The position numbers and the translations under genes were made by a program. A stretch of DNA of 64,000 nt from contig NZ_CP145605.1 in the NCBI RefSeq assembly GCF_036884255.1, positions 5,146,001 to 5,210,000 of the forward strand, read 5' to 3'. Shown here piece by piece: positions 26,398-35,917 of this stretch. The first letter of the stretch is position 1, and every line of letters starts with the position of its first letter. This DNA comes from Paenibacillus tundrae (lineage in GTDB: Bacteria; Bacillota; Bacilli; Paenibacillales; Paenibacillaceae). The notes below the pieces were generated by a model that saw nothing but the letters and a program-made list of their open reading frames with translations, was not told the origin of the DNA and did no database searches.

Positions 26398-29300
26398 TTG
26401 AAAAAAATTGTATCACTCGTTATGGTGAGTTATCTACTTCTCACCATAACGAATTATTTCGGATATAACCTAAGAGTATCTGCAGCCGTCCCTAGCAACT
26501 ATGAGCTTATTGGAGACGTAAGACTGTACGGTGATATTGGTAAGGTCGACGCTGAAAAGAACCATTATATTCCTTCAAGTCAATTAGCATACTCCACGGT
26601 TACCATACCAAAAAAAGGTGATTCCATTGCTACATCGGTTGCTATATACGACAACTATGGTAAATTGGTGAAAAACTTAACCAAAGTTAGCGATACATTG
26701 TGGAATATTGGCAATATTCAAGGAGAGAAGATTACTCTGTCAGCTAAGGCGAATGGTCAATATCAAGGATACTTCGCATGGTTTCGAGCCCCTTCAGGAA
26801 GATATTGGATGTACGATTACAAAGGCCAACGATATTTTCTAAAATCTAATAATGACTCCTTCCCTCCTAGTAGCGGCGAATGGACATTTGGAACGGCCGG
26901 TAATGTACCAACTTCAGGATGGAAACAAGATTCAAATACCAATATGGTTTGGTCGGAAAGAACTATCACTGTCGGTTCAACTTTTCAGGAAAACTTCTCA
27001 AGTCCTACGTTACCCGGGATGGAATTTGAGATGTCTGAGCTTGCTAAGGTGATTGTAGAGAAAGAAGATTTGACATATTGGAAATGTCCAGAAATATGCA
27101 TGCAAGCCGCTAAAATACATGATGTTCGTGATATAACCATAGATGATTCAAATAAAAGAAATGTTATCCTCAATTTTGAATTTCTTGCTACATTCGATAA
27201 CTTTGCACCAGGTGGTGAGGTTGTAAGTGATAACGAGAATGGCTTAGTACGAAGATGGTATAACGGATGGAATGTTATGTTTCATGGTGAAATCTATAAG
27301 TATCCTGAAATGAAAATTTATGCAAAGTACGATGACCCTGGTAAGCCGGAAGACCCGGGTCAAGGTGGCGGTGGTGGTGCATGTACACCTAATATCGGTC
27401 CACCTTCACAGGGGACAACGATGAATAAGAGTGACCTTGATCCAAATGCTCGCGGAGTGATAAAAGCAGATAACAGAGACGCTGAGCGATTCGACGTACT
27501 TAAGGGCATTCCGACTTCCGAATCGTTGTATACCAATGCCATTGCGGACAACTATCTGTTCGACCAATCCTGGGCACGTATGACGGGTAAGACAACGTAT
27601 GATTGTAATGTCACCCTCACCTATGAGCGAGAATGGACGATTCCTGGGCCAGAGGTTTGCCCGCCAAAAGGCGCTTGTTCCCCTGGACCACCCGTTAAAA
27701 CAGGTGACACTGTAACTAAACCTTACAGCTTCCAGATTACAAGAGATTATTCGTACTGGAAAATCAACAAACTGGAAGTATACAACATCGCTAAAGCAAC
27801 CATGGAGAACTATGCTCTCCCGGGTGCAATGGTCACTATGTTGCCTTCAGGCTACACGCCGCCAACACTGGAATCCAAAAACGATGAAGCGGTGGAAAGC
27901 CATGTCAAGCCCGCACCAACGGCGGCGATCTCATACACACCACCGAAACGAACAGGCGGGTTAAACTCACCACCGGATGTACCGGATGATACTTCACTGT
28001 TAAAAGGCATGGCGGAGTCGAATACGCCTCAGAGTAAAGTCAATAACGACCTCGTCATATTTAACAATAATAAGGTTATGGACGATGCGGAAGCGACCAA
28101 AGACGGACCTACCCCAACGAACATTCCTGATCCAACACCGATTGGTCGAGATGTTCTCTATATGCCGAATAACATGATTAGCAGCACACTTTTGAACAAA
28201 GCAAATACAACGAGCTCTGGTGAAATCTTTTACAACCTGCTTCCGGGCAATGTGAACGGCGGGGCTAATAAGGTGTTACCCATCCCTGGGATTAATACCG
28301 TCACGGTACACACGCCTGTCGTAAACTACTCGTGGGTTTCGGATGATCAGCCGCATAACCAGAAAACGGTGCCTGACCCGAGCAGTTCTGCACTGATCCT
28401 AGAGCGTCCCTTTATCGTGCGTATTCCAACTTCGGGACAACACTTGGACGTAGCCAGTTATCCGGGGTATGGCAACCGAGATTATGCCAAGTATTTTCGG
28501 ATTAAACAAGTTCAGTTTCCCTTTGATGTCTACAACGCAGATCGAAGCCAGTTCATTCCTGCAGAAACGTGGGTAGATATCCCGGTGAACCAACTGGATA
28601 CCGGCTTTTATCTCCCCGTATGGGTTGATGAGGGGCATTACCAAGTAAAATTCCGCAATATTGCGGAAAATGCACCCTCGACGTTTACAACACAACCGGA
28701 CGCAAATACCAATCTGGCTCACCATGTTGCTACAGATACAGTGCCTGTGGAAGTCATTGGGCGGTTATATGATTTTCACGTGACTGACATCTCGGACTAT
28801 AACTGGGAAAATGTGTTTCGCAAACAAATGGGTAGCTCGGCAGCTAGTGGAGTCAGCTACTGGACAGGAATTAATGGGATCGACGGAGATCCCCGAGGGA
28901 ATCTTGCTCCATTTGTGCTACCTATTCGTCCGGGGAGTCATCCTGTGCAGGGATTCCGGAATATCTCGGTGAAAACGGGTTATCATGTCAAATTCGATCT
29001 GAAGACCAAAGGCAATATGTTTGGCACAACCGATGGCGTTCGTATCACACCAACCTTTGATTTTGTCAGTAAGGATGGCACTTCACGCCAGGCCGTGGAT
29101 CTCTACTACCACCGTGGACAGGAACGCCTTATCCAGATCGGATCACCGCAGGATCTAGAAAAACGTTTCGTCGTGCTAAACTCACGACTTCGAAATGTAC
29201 CGGGTACGGAACTTGGAGATACGGCACGTTACCGATATACCTATGAACTAACGGCACAGGAACGTAACCAAACGACGCTGGCAGAATACATGGTTCAACT

Positions 29301-29793
29301 GGTCGACCAGATTTCACACCAGAAAACATGGGTAGGCCGTTACGATTGGATGATTCTGCCTGCTTCCATCCGTACACTCATCGGACCAAAGACCAACATT
29401 CCCGCTACTGTGAACGTAGATCGAGCCAATGCCGCAATTCAGCGCTGGTATGGCGAGTATAGCTTGCCTGCTGATGTGTATGCTGTGCCGAAGGGAACTG
29501 ATCTTGTACCGCTGGGTAGACAAAATGCACTCGATGAGAAGTCAGACGTATTCTTGAAAAATGGGTATATCGTGGTTAACTTCAATCTGGAAACGTTACG
29601 TAATGGCAATACAGATGCTCCGCATCTTCAATACATCCATGCACCACTCATGAATCAATGGCGATTAGAAGGTTTCAATTCTAACCAAGTGGATGATCGC
29701 GGGAGATCGTTGCCTGTAAAAGATGGAGATGTGGTCTTTTACCACGCTAATCAGTCCAGCCGGAATGACTTCCAAGCCCAAGTGCCTCACTAA
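26398..29793 (+). CDS. Very large secreted protein of unknown function (1131 aa)
   Basis: Starts with TTG after AGGTGA; signal peptide KKIVSLVMVSYLLLTITNYFG ending near VSAA. The first ~310 residues are beta-rich and AT-rich in coding; a linker PGKPEDPGQGGGGGACTP follows, then ~800 residues of higher GC with Pro-rich stretches and beta-type segments. No catalytic motif, SLH repeat or membrane anchor is recognised. It is co-transcribed with the SLH protein, which may tether it. The composition break at the Gly linker suggests a mosaic gene. Confidence 0.8.
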   Translation: MKKIVSLVMVSYLLLTITNYFGYNLRVSAAVPSNYELIGDVRLYGDIGKVDAEKNHYIPSSQLAYSTVTIPKKGDSIATSVAIYDNYGKLVKNLTKVSDTLWNIGNIQGEKITLSAKANGQYQGYFAWFRAPSGRYWMYDYKGQRYFLKSNNDSFPPSSGEWTFGTAGNVPTSGWKQDSNTNMVWSERTITVGSTFQENFSSPTLPGMEFEMSELAKVIVEKEDLTYWKCPEICMQAAKIHDVRDITIDDSNKRNVILNFEFLATFDNFAPGGEVVSDNENGLVRRWYNGWNVMFHGEIYKYPEMKIYAKYDDPGKPEDPGQGGGGGACTPNIGPPSQGTTMNKSDLDPNARGVIKADNRDAERFDVLKGIPTSESLYTNAIADNYLFDQSWARMTGKTTYDCNVTLTYEREWTIPGPEVCPPKGACSPGPPVKTGDTVTKPYSFQITRDYSYWKINKLEVYNIAKATMENYALPGAMVTMLPSGYTPPTLESKNDEAVESHVKPAPTAAISYTPPKRTGGLNSPPDVPDDTSLLKGMAESNTPQSKVNNDLVIFNNNKVMDDAEATKDGPTPTNIPDPTPIGRDVLYMPNNMISSTLLNKANTTSSGEIFYNLLPGNVNGGANKVLPIPGINTVTVHTPVVNYSWVSDDQPHNQKTVPDPSSSALILERPFIVRIPTSGQHLDVASYPGYGNRDYAKYFRIKQVQFPFDVYNADRSQFIPAETWVDIPVNQLDTGFYLPVWVDEGHYQVKFRNIAENAPSTFTTQPDANTNLAHHVATDTVPVEVIGRLYDFHVTDISDYNWENVFRKQMGSSAASGVSYWTGINGIDGDPRGNLAPFVLPIRPGSHPVQGFRNISVKTGYHVKFDLKTKGNMFGTTDGVRITPTFDFVSKDGTSRQAVDLYYHRGQERLIQIGSPQDLEKRFVVLNSRLRNVPGTELGDTARYRYTYELTAQERNQTTLAEYMVQLVDQISHQKTWVGRYDWMILPASIRTLIGPKTNIPATVNVDRANAAIQRWYGEYSLPADVYAVPKGTDLVPLGRQNALDEKSDVFLKNGYIVVNFNLETLRNGNTDAPHLQYIHAPLMNQWRLEGFNSNQVDDRGRSLPVKDGDVVFYHANQSSRNDFQAQVPH

Positions 29794-29822
29794 TACAATA
29801 GGTTACTTTAACTTGTTCGCAC

Positions 29823-29891
29823 AAAAAAACCGTTCCCTTCTCAATGGCGAATCACTCTCCCATCTGAGAAGGAACGGTTTCTTTTGCTTTT
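29823..29891. terminator. Strong bidirectional terminator
   Basis: AAACCGTTCC and TTCTCA pair with TGAGAAGGAACGGTTT; T-rich on the plus side and an A-run before it for the minus side. It ends both the large secreted-protein gene and the convergent MFS gene. Confidence 0.9.
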
Positions 29892-29941
29892 AGATCAAAT
29901 GTGTAGATCTTATTTGTAGACCATATCACTAAAGTAAATTA

Positions 29942-31426
29942 TTAGTGTCCCATCATCATTGCTGGATCAGGCTGATCTCCTGACTCAAGCGTCTCTTCTT
30001 TCATCTGTTTCGGTTTACGAAGAATCAGACTCAGAAGGCATCCAAACAGCGCAATGCAAGCTGCCAAGAAGAACGTATCGTTGAAGCCAGCAACCAATCC
30101 ATTAACTGCACTCGCCCCGCCAGTTCCTGTTGTATGATCAGCAACACGCGAAGTCAAGAAACCCGTCAGTCCTGCAACCGCAAAGGACACAACCACTTGC
30201 TGAGCCGCAGCGGTAAGCGGCGTAACACGACCTACCAGCTTACGCGGAGCGGCGTTCAATACATGTGTATTCAGCGGCATCATGGACAGACCCATCCCAA
30301 GTCCCATCATAATCAAACTAACAATGATCAGTCCAAGACTTGTTTCCGCCGTGATGGAAGACAAGATAAACAGTGCTCCGGAAATGATTCCTAGACCTGT
30401 AAATGCCAGCGGTCTCGCACCAATCTTGTCAAACAGACGTCCACCGAGCGGCATACCTACACCAGATGCCAGTGCCTGTGGAAGCAGGATCAGTCCTGTT
30501 TCCAGAGCAGAGTATCCTTTGATCTGTTGTAGGTAGAGCGGAATCAGAATCATCGCTCCGAAGAGAGCCACTTGTGATACCCAAGCAAGAATAATACCGC
30601 GTGAGAAATCAGATGATTTGAATACCCGCAGCTCCAGCAATGGATGCTTGTGACGCAGTTCTACAATAATGAACAAAATCAAAGCTACCCCACCTACAAT
30701 CACACCAGTCAGTGTAGTTGCTGACGTCCAACTTGTCCCGCCTTCACTAACACCATAAGCCAGCATAGAGAATGCAATGGGTGCCAAAATCATGCCTAAT
30801 AGGTCAAGTGTAGGCGTCCGTCCACGATCCGTATCGGGCAAAAATTTGAGACATAGAATAAGCGCAACGATCCCGATCGGAAGATTAATAAGGAAAATCC
30901 AGTGCCAACTGAACGACTCAATAAACCAGCCAGACAATACTGGACCTAATGCAGGAGCTAATAACATCGGAATTCCCAGCATACCCATAATGGAGCCTCT
31001 TCTCTCCGGGGGAGCCAAACGGAAAACCATAGCCATACCAATCGGAGCGACCATGCCTCCACCAAGCCCCTGAATGATACGGAAAATAATTAATTGCTCT
31101 GGGGATTGTGCAACTGAGCACAACACTGACCCTAATGTAAACATCGCAATTGTAAATAAAAACACTCTCTTGGAACCGAACCGATCGGTTAACCATCCGG
31201 CAAGGGGAATTACAGCAGACAATGCCAAGGTGTATCCCGTCACAGTCCATTGAATGGTTTTGAGATCCGTCTCGAAATATTGAACGAGATTAGGAATCGC
31301 CACATTCACCACCGTGCTGTCCAGAATGACCATAATCATACCTACAATGATGGCCAGCAGCGGTAGAATAATCGTTTTTATCGAAAACTCCGCTGGATTC
31401 TGGGGAATTGCTGTTTGCTCTTTCAA
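29942..31426 (-). CDS. DHA2-family MFS multidrug exporter (14 TMS type)
   Basis: 494 residues of membrane protein. DHA2/EmrB-QacA signatures: MVILDSTVVNVAIPNL in the first membrane helix, the loop GWLTDRFGSKRVF, and motif C-like GMLGIPMLLAPALGPVLSGWF. A proton-driven drug exporter is the usual role; substrate unknown. The start is TTG at 31426 with GAGAGTGAG upstream. The C-terminus is short and polar. Two GTTTYAAAC palindromes upstream suggest control by a TetR-like repressor encoded elsewhere. Confidence 0.9.
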   Translation of the reverse strand: MKEQTAIPQNPAEFSIKTIILPLLAIIVGMIMVILDSTVVNVAIPNLVQYFETDLKTIQWTVTGYTLALSAVIPLAGWLTDRFGSKRVFLFTIAMFTLGSVLCSVAQSPEQLIIFRIIQGLGGGMVAPIGMAMVFRLAPPERRGSIMGMLGIPMLLAPALGPVLSGWFIESFSWHWIFLINLPIGIVALILCLKFLPDTDRGRTPTLDLLGMILAPIAFSMLAYGVSEGGTSWTSATTLTGVIVGGVALILFIIVELRHKHPLLELRVFKSSDFSRGIILAWVSQVALFGAMILIPLYLQQIKGYSALETGLILLPQALASGVGMPLGGRLFDKIGARPLAFTGLGIISGALFILSSITAETSLGLIIVSLIMMGLGMGLSMMPLNTHVLNAAPRKLVGRVTPLTAAAQQVVVSFAVAGLTGFLTSRVADHTTGTGGASAVNGLVAGFNDTFFLAACIALFGCLLSLILRKPKQMKEETLESGDQPDPAMMMGH

Positions 31427-31826
31427 ATTCTCACTCTCTTTTCCGGCCTGGAGGCATCTCTTACCTCACTAACGGCCTTATAATCACAACATGTTTCAAA
31501 CTGTCGTTTTAAACTTTTGTTTTAATCATAGTATATTTTATCGAAAATACCTTTGCTGTCAAGATATTTTTAATGTCATTAATTATATATGTAAATATGT
31601 CTCATTTTCGTTCACCTACACCAAACCGCACAATATATAGATCCATACTATTTCAACCATCTATATCTAGTGAAAATAATCTATTTCAACTTATTACTCA
31701 TTCACGAGATTAACTACAGACGCCAAAAAAATGAACCAGGCTCCTACCTGCTCCATCCGTTTGGTCACACGTTGTATCCGTTGTACCTGCTATATCATTG
31801 AACTACACGTTCACACTGTTCCACTG
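31427..31826. other. AT-rich intergenic region upstream of the MFS gene
   Basis: No gene is seen. Besides the paired palindromes near 31493-31514 it holds AT-rich DNA and a weak hairpin with T-run (about 31724-31755, minus) that may end the 119-aa gene. Confidence 0.4.
31493..31514. promoter_or_regulatory. Paired palindromes GTTTCAAAC and GTTTTAAAC
   Basis: Two 9-bp palindromes 13 bases apart centre to centre, about 70 bases upstream of the MFS start. Fits a repressor operator; the regulator is not in the window. Confidence 0.4.
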
Positions 31827-32186
31827 CTAATCTGCAAGTTTGGTCATTTGGTGCTCGGTAAGCACACCCAGAGTCTGGCCGTATGCGCTCCGACAATACA
31901 AACGAACTGCAAGATGATAAGGACGGGAATAATTCGTAATAATTCGAAGTTCCCAGCTGGCTGAAGACACATCCAAATTAGGAATGACATAATTACGCAA
32001 ACACCCATGGTGCTCTGATCCAATCTGAAAAAGATAACGATACATCTCTCCGCCTACTTCGTTTCTTCCACCTATAAATACATCCGCTTCGTCATCCCCT
32101 ACCCACGCTACCTCAATATCTACGTATCTGACTGGGATAGCCGTTTGGAGCATACTCTCATGCATCACAAGTAGATACACCGCCAC
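31827..32186 (-). CDS. Hypothetical protein (119 aa)
   Basis: Not recognised. Mixed, apparently soluble beta-rich protein (VRYVDIEVAWVGDDEADVFIGG; MYRYLFQIGSEHHGCLRNYV; SWELRIITNYSRPYHLAVRLY) without a clear signal peptide. Starts with GTG after GGGAGGGAGGG. It is divergent from a SigK-type-promoted glycosyltransferase and has a perfect CATANNNTA element upstream, so mother-cell expression is possible. Confidence 0.55.
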   Translation of the reverse strand: MAVYLLVMHESMLQTAIPVRYVDIEVAWVGDDEADVFIGGRNEVGGEMYRYLFQIGSEHHGCLRNYVIPNLDVSSASWELRIITNYSRPYHLAVRLYCRSAYGQTLGVLTEHQMTKLAD

Positions 32187-32227
32187 ACACTTGCCCTCCC
32201 TCCCATTTCCACCGATCCCTCCTTATG

Positions 32228-32237
32228 TAGTTTATGC
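32228..32237 (-). promoter_or_regulatory. Possible sporulation-type -10 element
   Basis: GCATAAACTA on the minus strand matches the SigK -10 pattern gCATANNNTA, about 40 bases upstream of the 119-aa gene. A -35 AC at proper spacing is not seen. Confidence 0.3.
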
Positions 32238-32297
32238 AACCTCTCGTCCAATGCCAGTTGTATTCACCCATTTTTGCACGTAAGCATAGAAATGCCC

Positions 32298-32327
32298 GAC
32301 CTCAGGCACTTCGTTTTTCATAGAATA
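32298..32327 (+). promoter_or_regulatory. SigK-type promoter of the GT4 gene
   Basis: GACC (-35; consensus mACm), exactly 16 bases, then TCATAGAATA (-10; consensus gCATANNNTA). It lies 47 bases before the ATG, pointing to late mother-cell expression. Confidence 0.6.
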
Positions 32328-32373
32328 CAAAGATAGCAGAACGGTCTGTGCAGGCCGTGATAAGGAGGTACCT

Positions 32374-33612
32374 ATGAGAGTTCTGCTTGTAACCTATTGG
32401 GAATTAACCCAAATGGGTGGGATATGGACATATCTAAGACAATTGGCCGATCACCTGACATCACTGGGTGTGGAGGTTGATATTATGGGCACGAACGCAG
32501 CGAGCAACGAGGTTTATGTCCGTAATTTGAATCAATCCTTCTCCAAAACAAAAGTCTGGCCAATGCTGCAAACGAAGCTTAATCCCATCGACTTGCCTCA
32601 GTTCACCGCCGACTCCCTTCTCGCTTATTATGAGCTTAATCGTTATGCCTTTGAGATGGCTGCTTCGTATCTAGGGGTTAACCATTATGACATCATCCAT
32701 GCGCAAGATCCTGTTGCTGCGGTAGCCATGAAGCGTATTCTAGGCCGTAACACGCCACTCGTAACGAGCTATCATGGAGCGCTTGCACGTGAAACTTTTT
32801 ATGATGCTCAAAATTCGAATCCACAACTTACACTCCCTACCTACTTACAATCCAAACGAGGTCGATACTTCCTGTCTCTGGAGAAAAGAAGCGCTGCACA
32901 ATCCGAGCTGATTCTTGTGTCTAGTCACTGGATTAAGAGCACCCTTACAGAACTGAACGTACCTGAATCCCAATTCCGTCTTATTCCTTATGCTATTGAT
33001 CTCCCTTCTTATCAAGCTTCAGCAGCAGTTAAATTCCGCCAAAAACCACCGGCAGGTAAAAAAGTCATCGCTTTTACCGGTAGACTAGAGTACATCAAGG
33101 GTGTACATGTCCTGATTAACGCACTTGCTGGTCTGAAAACACTACGTTCAGATTGGGTCTGCTGGATTGCGGGAGAGGGCAATCTGATGGAGGAACTGCG
33201 TGATCAAGCTTCCCGTATGGGCGTGGGAGACGATGTCGTCTTTTTTGGAAAACTGGACAATATCCCTTCCTTCCTACGCCGTGCTGACATCTATGTGCAA
33301 CCTAGTCTGCAAGACACCCAGCCTTTCTCCGTGACCGAAGCACAGCTTGCAGGCGTTCCTGTCATCGTTAGCGGCACTGCCGGGATGCCTGAAATGGTTG
33401 ATCCCGCTAATACCGGATGGGTCGTTCCTCCCCAAGATGCTAACTCTCTCTGTAGTTTGTTACATGCGCTATTAGAGGATGATGCTACCCGCAAACGAGT
33501 CGGCATACAGGCTAAAGCATGGGCCGAACAGCATCGCTCACTGGAAGAAATGGGAATGCGCACGTTACAGGTTTACCAGGAAGCCATTCAGAGAGGAGGG
33601 CATTCCGTATGA
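32374..33612 (+). CDS. GT4-type glycosyltransferase, likely spore-associated
   Basis: 412 residues, GT-B fold. MRVLLVTYWELTQMGGIWTYLRQLADHL is the typical N-terminal Gly-rich start; the donor domain has VIAFTGRLEYIKGVHVLINAL, IAGEGNLMEELR, and the catalytic EX7E site as DTQPFSVTEA, where the first Glu is Asp. No membrane segment. AAGGAGG precedes the ATG. The stop codon overlaps the start of a 58-aa gene (ATGA), and a SigK-type promoter lies upstream, so it probably builds a spore-surface glycan. Confidence 0.88.
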   Translation: MRVLLVTYWELTQMGGIWTYLRQLADHLTSLGVEVDIMGTNAASNEVYVRNLNQSFSKTKVWPMLQTKLNPIDLPQFTADSLLAYYELNRYAFEMAASYLGVNHYDIIHAQDPVAAVAMKRILGRNTPLVTSYHGALARETFYDAQNSNPQLTLPTYLQSKRGRYFLSLEKRSAAQSELILVSSHWIKSTLTELNVPESQFRLIPYAIDLPSYQASAAVKFRQKPPAGKKVIAFTGRLEYIKGVHVLINALAGLKTLRSDWVCWIAGEGNLMEELRDQASRMGVGDDVVFFGKLDNIPSFLRRADIYVQPSLQDTQPFSVTEAQLAGVPVIVSGTAGMPEMVDPANTGWVVPPQDANSLCSLLHALLEDDATRKRVGIQAKAWAEQHRSLEEMGMRTLQVYQEAIQRGGHSV

Positions 33613-33785
33613 CGATCCTTGTACCCAGTGATTTGTATAATCGCTGGTTTTCCACCCCAGTTTCCACACCGCATATTGAGGTAGAATACGATGTCATGAA
33701 TACGTTGATGCAAAAGCTGCCAAAGGGATATATCTTGCCTGATCCAGAATCCATGGAAATATTAAATGTAAATGATCCTACGTAA
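33609..33785 (+). CDS. Small protein (58 aa) coupled to the GT4 gene
   Basis: Not recognised. MTILVPSDLYNRWFSTPVST to EILNVNDPT, a small acidic protein without signal or membrane segment. Its ATG overlaps the TGA of the glycosyltransferase and GAGGAGGG lies upstream, so it is likely real and translationally coupled. It may be a partner or acceptor of that enzyme. Confidence 0.55.
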   Translation: MTILVPSDLYNRWFSTPVSTPHIEVEYDVMNTLMQKLPKGYILPDPESMEILNVNDPT

Positions 33786-34155
33786 ATCCAATGCAAGTCC
33801 AATAAAACGATGCAAACAACATGATATTGTTGAGCGCTTACCCTCTTGCTGAAGAGGGTATTTCTACGTTTCTATGTTTTGAATTTTGTGTTTCCTTTGT
33901 CAACCGCGATTCCACCCATTTATTGCCCAGGGAATTCCGATACGTCAAAAAAAGAGTATTCCATCTTGCCGCAGCTCTACACGCGACACAGTGAAATACT
34001 CCTATTTGCATTAACATATCTATGCTGTTCTCGCACCTCTCAGAGTTAACGTACACATGAGTCCTATCATCTTAGACGTTCCTTACCTTATCACCAAATG
34101 CCACAATTCCTACCTACGCATTGTCTAATTCATATGGCTAAACCCACAGCCTAAC
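33786..34155. other. Intergenic region between convergent glycosyltransferase genes
   Basis: Only the terminator at 33839-33870 is recognised. Open frames of about 70 codons on both strands overlap each other and lack ribosome sites; nothing else is seen. Confidence 0.4.
33839..33870 (+). terminator. Terminator after the 58-aa gene
   Basis: TACCCTCTT, loop GCTG, AAGAGGGTA, then TTTCTACGTTT. Confidence 0.75.
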
Positions 34156-34872
34156 TTATTGCCAATATCCGCCCACCTGCAGCAGATTAAGCAATGTGGG
34201 ACGATGTTTCGCCTGAACTCGCTCCATCTCCGCCTTCAGTTCATCGAAATGACGCTTCGTGCCCATCTTTTCATGCACTCGATAAGACACTAACGGATCA
34301 TTGAAATAAAATAGCTCATAGACCGGGAACAACCTCAACCACATCTCATAATCATGCGTGTAACGGAAATCGGTATCGAACATGCCGAATTTTCGAAAAG
34401 CATCCATCTCCAGCATCACGGTACAGCCGTTAATCGGACAACCCTCCAGAAGTACCTGCAGTACCTCCAAGCGGCTCCCTACTTCAGGACGGATGGTATC
34501 CATCCATTCATTATCGGCATTCACATAGTGATAAGCTCCATGACAGAACAATGCCTTTACCTTCAACATAAATCCCAACTGTTTCTCTACCCGATCCAGT
34601 AACATCACATCATCCGAGCTAAGCCATACAAAATAATCACCGGTTGCTCTTTTGATCCCTTCATTCAGAGCTGTCGCCGTGCCGCCATTTTCTTTGCGAA
34701 TGTAAGTAATCCGATCCATAAACGGCTGCACCCGCTCGACATACTGCGTAGAACCATCATCTACAACGATGACTTCAATATGAGGATATGTCTGATGAAC
34801 GGCACTGTAGATGGCCTGATCAATGTATTCACAGTTGTAAAAAGGAATGACGATCGATACCTTAGGCTCCAT
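34156..34872 (-). CDS. GT2-type glycosyltransferase
   Basis: 238 residues, GT-A fold. VSIVIPFYNCEYIDQAIYSA at the start, VVDDGS, GGTATALNEGIKRATGDYFVWLSSDD with the DxD-like site, and the acceptor-side HDYEMWLRLFPVYELFY. Soluble. AGGAGGGG precedes the ATG. It is a paralogue of the gene at 35201-35917 with the same length, but a terminator separates them, so it is a separate transcript. Confidence 0.88.
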   Translation of the reverse strand: MEPKVSIVIPFYNCEYIDQAIYSAVHQTYPHIEVIVVDDGSTQYVERVQPFMDRITYIRKENGGTATALNEGIKRATGDYFVWLSSDDVMLLDRVEKQLGFMLKVKALFCHGAYHYVNADNEWMDTIRPEVGSRLEVLQVLLEGCPINGCTVMLEMDAFRKFGMFDTDFRYTHDYEMWLRLFPVYELFYFNDPLVSYRVHEKMGTKRHFDELKAEMERVQAKHRPTLLNLLQVGGYWQ

Positions 34873-35200
34873 CCGGCTCCCCTCCTCTTGTATGCAAATC
34901 TAAAATATAACTCCTCGTTCCCTAGTATATGAAATGCTTTTCGATGCGTATGGGACATCTGTAGGGATAAGATCGCACAAGTTTCTTCTAACCCATCATT
35001 TAAAGAACATACTTAGAGAAAAATAGACAATCTCACCTTAAGATTATTACGACGTTCACGTGGTGAGGCTCACTATCCTTAGTTCAAGTTAACTAGGCTA
35101 CAACTACCTAACTTCAGCACGTTACAAAGTCAACTCAAGAAAAAAGGGATTACCAGGCTCAAATGAACAGCCTCATAACCCCCTTGCATTCTTCAAGCTT
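34873..35200. other. Intergenic region between paralogous GT2 genes
   Basis: Apart from the terminator of the upstream operon (35140-35184) no gene or clear promoter is seen. Confidence 0.4.
35140..35184 (-). terminator. Terminator of the spore-glycan operon
   Basis: On the minus strand GGGGTTA and AGGCT pair with AGCCT and TAATCCC around GTTCATTTG, followed by TTTTTT. It ends the long minus-strand run that starts near 45.3 kb. Confidence 0.75.
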
Positions 35201-35917
35201 CTATCCCCCTATGCTCGCGATTCGCTGCAACAGCGGATCACGATATCTCGACCATACCATAGAGGCTTCTTGCCCAATCACTGTAGCGTGTCTCATGGAT
35301 CCCATAGCCTCATGCCAGCGATAGGCAGTATGCGGCTCGTTCAAATACGGGAAATGATATCCGTTCAGCAGAATCCGCAACCAGAGATCCAGATCGTGAG
35401 TGTACGGCAGATATTCATCGAACAGACCTACGGCTCCGAACAGGTCTTTACGAATCATTACTGTACAGCCATTTACCGGATTACCGTTCACGAACCTGCG
35501 CAACCAATCCACAGGAGCCATCGGCTCTGCTCCGCCAAGCAACTTGGTCACAGCAGCATGCTCATTAATATAGTGAAAATTAGTATGAGAAACCAACGCT
35601 TGCTGCTCTAGCATAAACTGAACCTGTTGCCGGATTTTGTCTGGATAAAACAGATCATCTGAACTGAGCCAAGCAACATACTCCCCGGATGCATGGCGTA
35701 TACCGTGATTCAGTGCAGACGCTGTTCCTCCATTACTTTTGCCAAGCACATTAATATAAGGAAGATAAGGATGTAGTAGATGGGAGTACTGCGTCGAACC
35801 ATCGTCGACTACAATGATCTCGGTCTCAGTGTATGTCTGATTCAAGGCACTTTGAATCGCTTGAGGCACATAAGGACAGTTGTAGAACGGAATAACAATA
35901 GACACCTTCGGGTTCAA
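35201..35917 (-). CDS. GT2-type glycosyltransferase (paralogue of 34156-34872)
   Basis: 238 residues; VSIVIPFYNCPYVPQAIQSALNQTY, VVDDGS, GGTASALNHGIRHASGEYVAWLSSDD and HDLDLWLRILLNG mirror the paralogue closely. The start is TTG, overlapping the stop codon of the epimerase gene (TTGA), with GGGAGGGG before it. Last gene of the spore-glycan operon. Likely transfers a sugar onto a spore-surface glycan; donor not determined. Confidence 0.88.
   Translation of the reverse strand: MNPKVSIVIPFYNCPYVPQAIQSALNQTYTETEIIVVDDGSTQYSHLLHPYLPYINVLGKSNGGTASALNHGIRHASGEYVAWLSSDDLFYPDKIRQQVQFMLEQQALVSHTNFHYINEHAAVTKLLGGAEPMAPVDWLRRFVNGNPVNGCTVMIRKDLFGAVGLFDEYLPYTHDLDLWLRILLNGYHFPYLNEPHTAYRWHEAMGSMRHATVIGQEASMVWSRYRDPLLQRIASIGG

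Noticed and set aside
26398..29793. Large secreted protein as a glycosidase or adhesin
   Set aside because: No catalytic or known adhesion motif could be identified, so no function was assigned.
33838..34056. Opposing ~70-codon frames in the gap between glycosyltransferase genes
   Set aside because: Neither has a ribosome site and one starts within the terminator hairpin.
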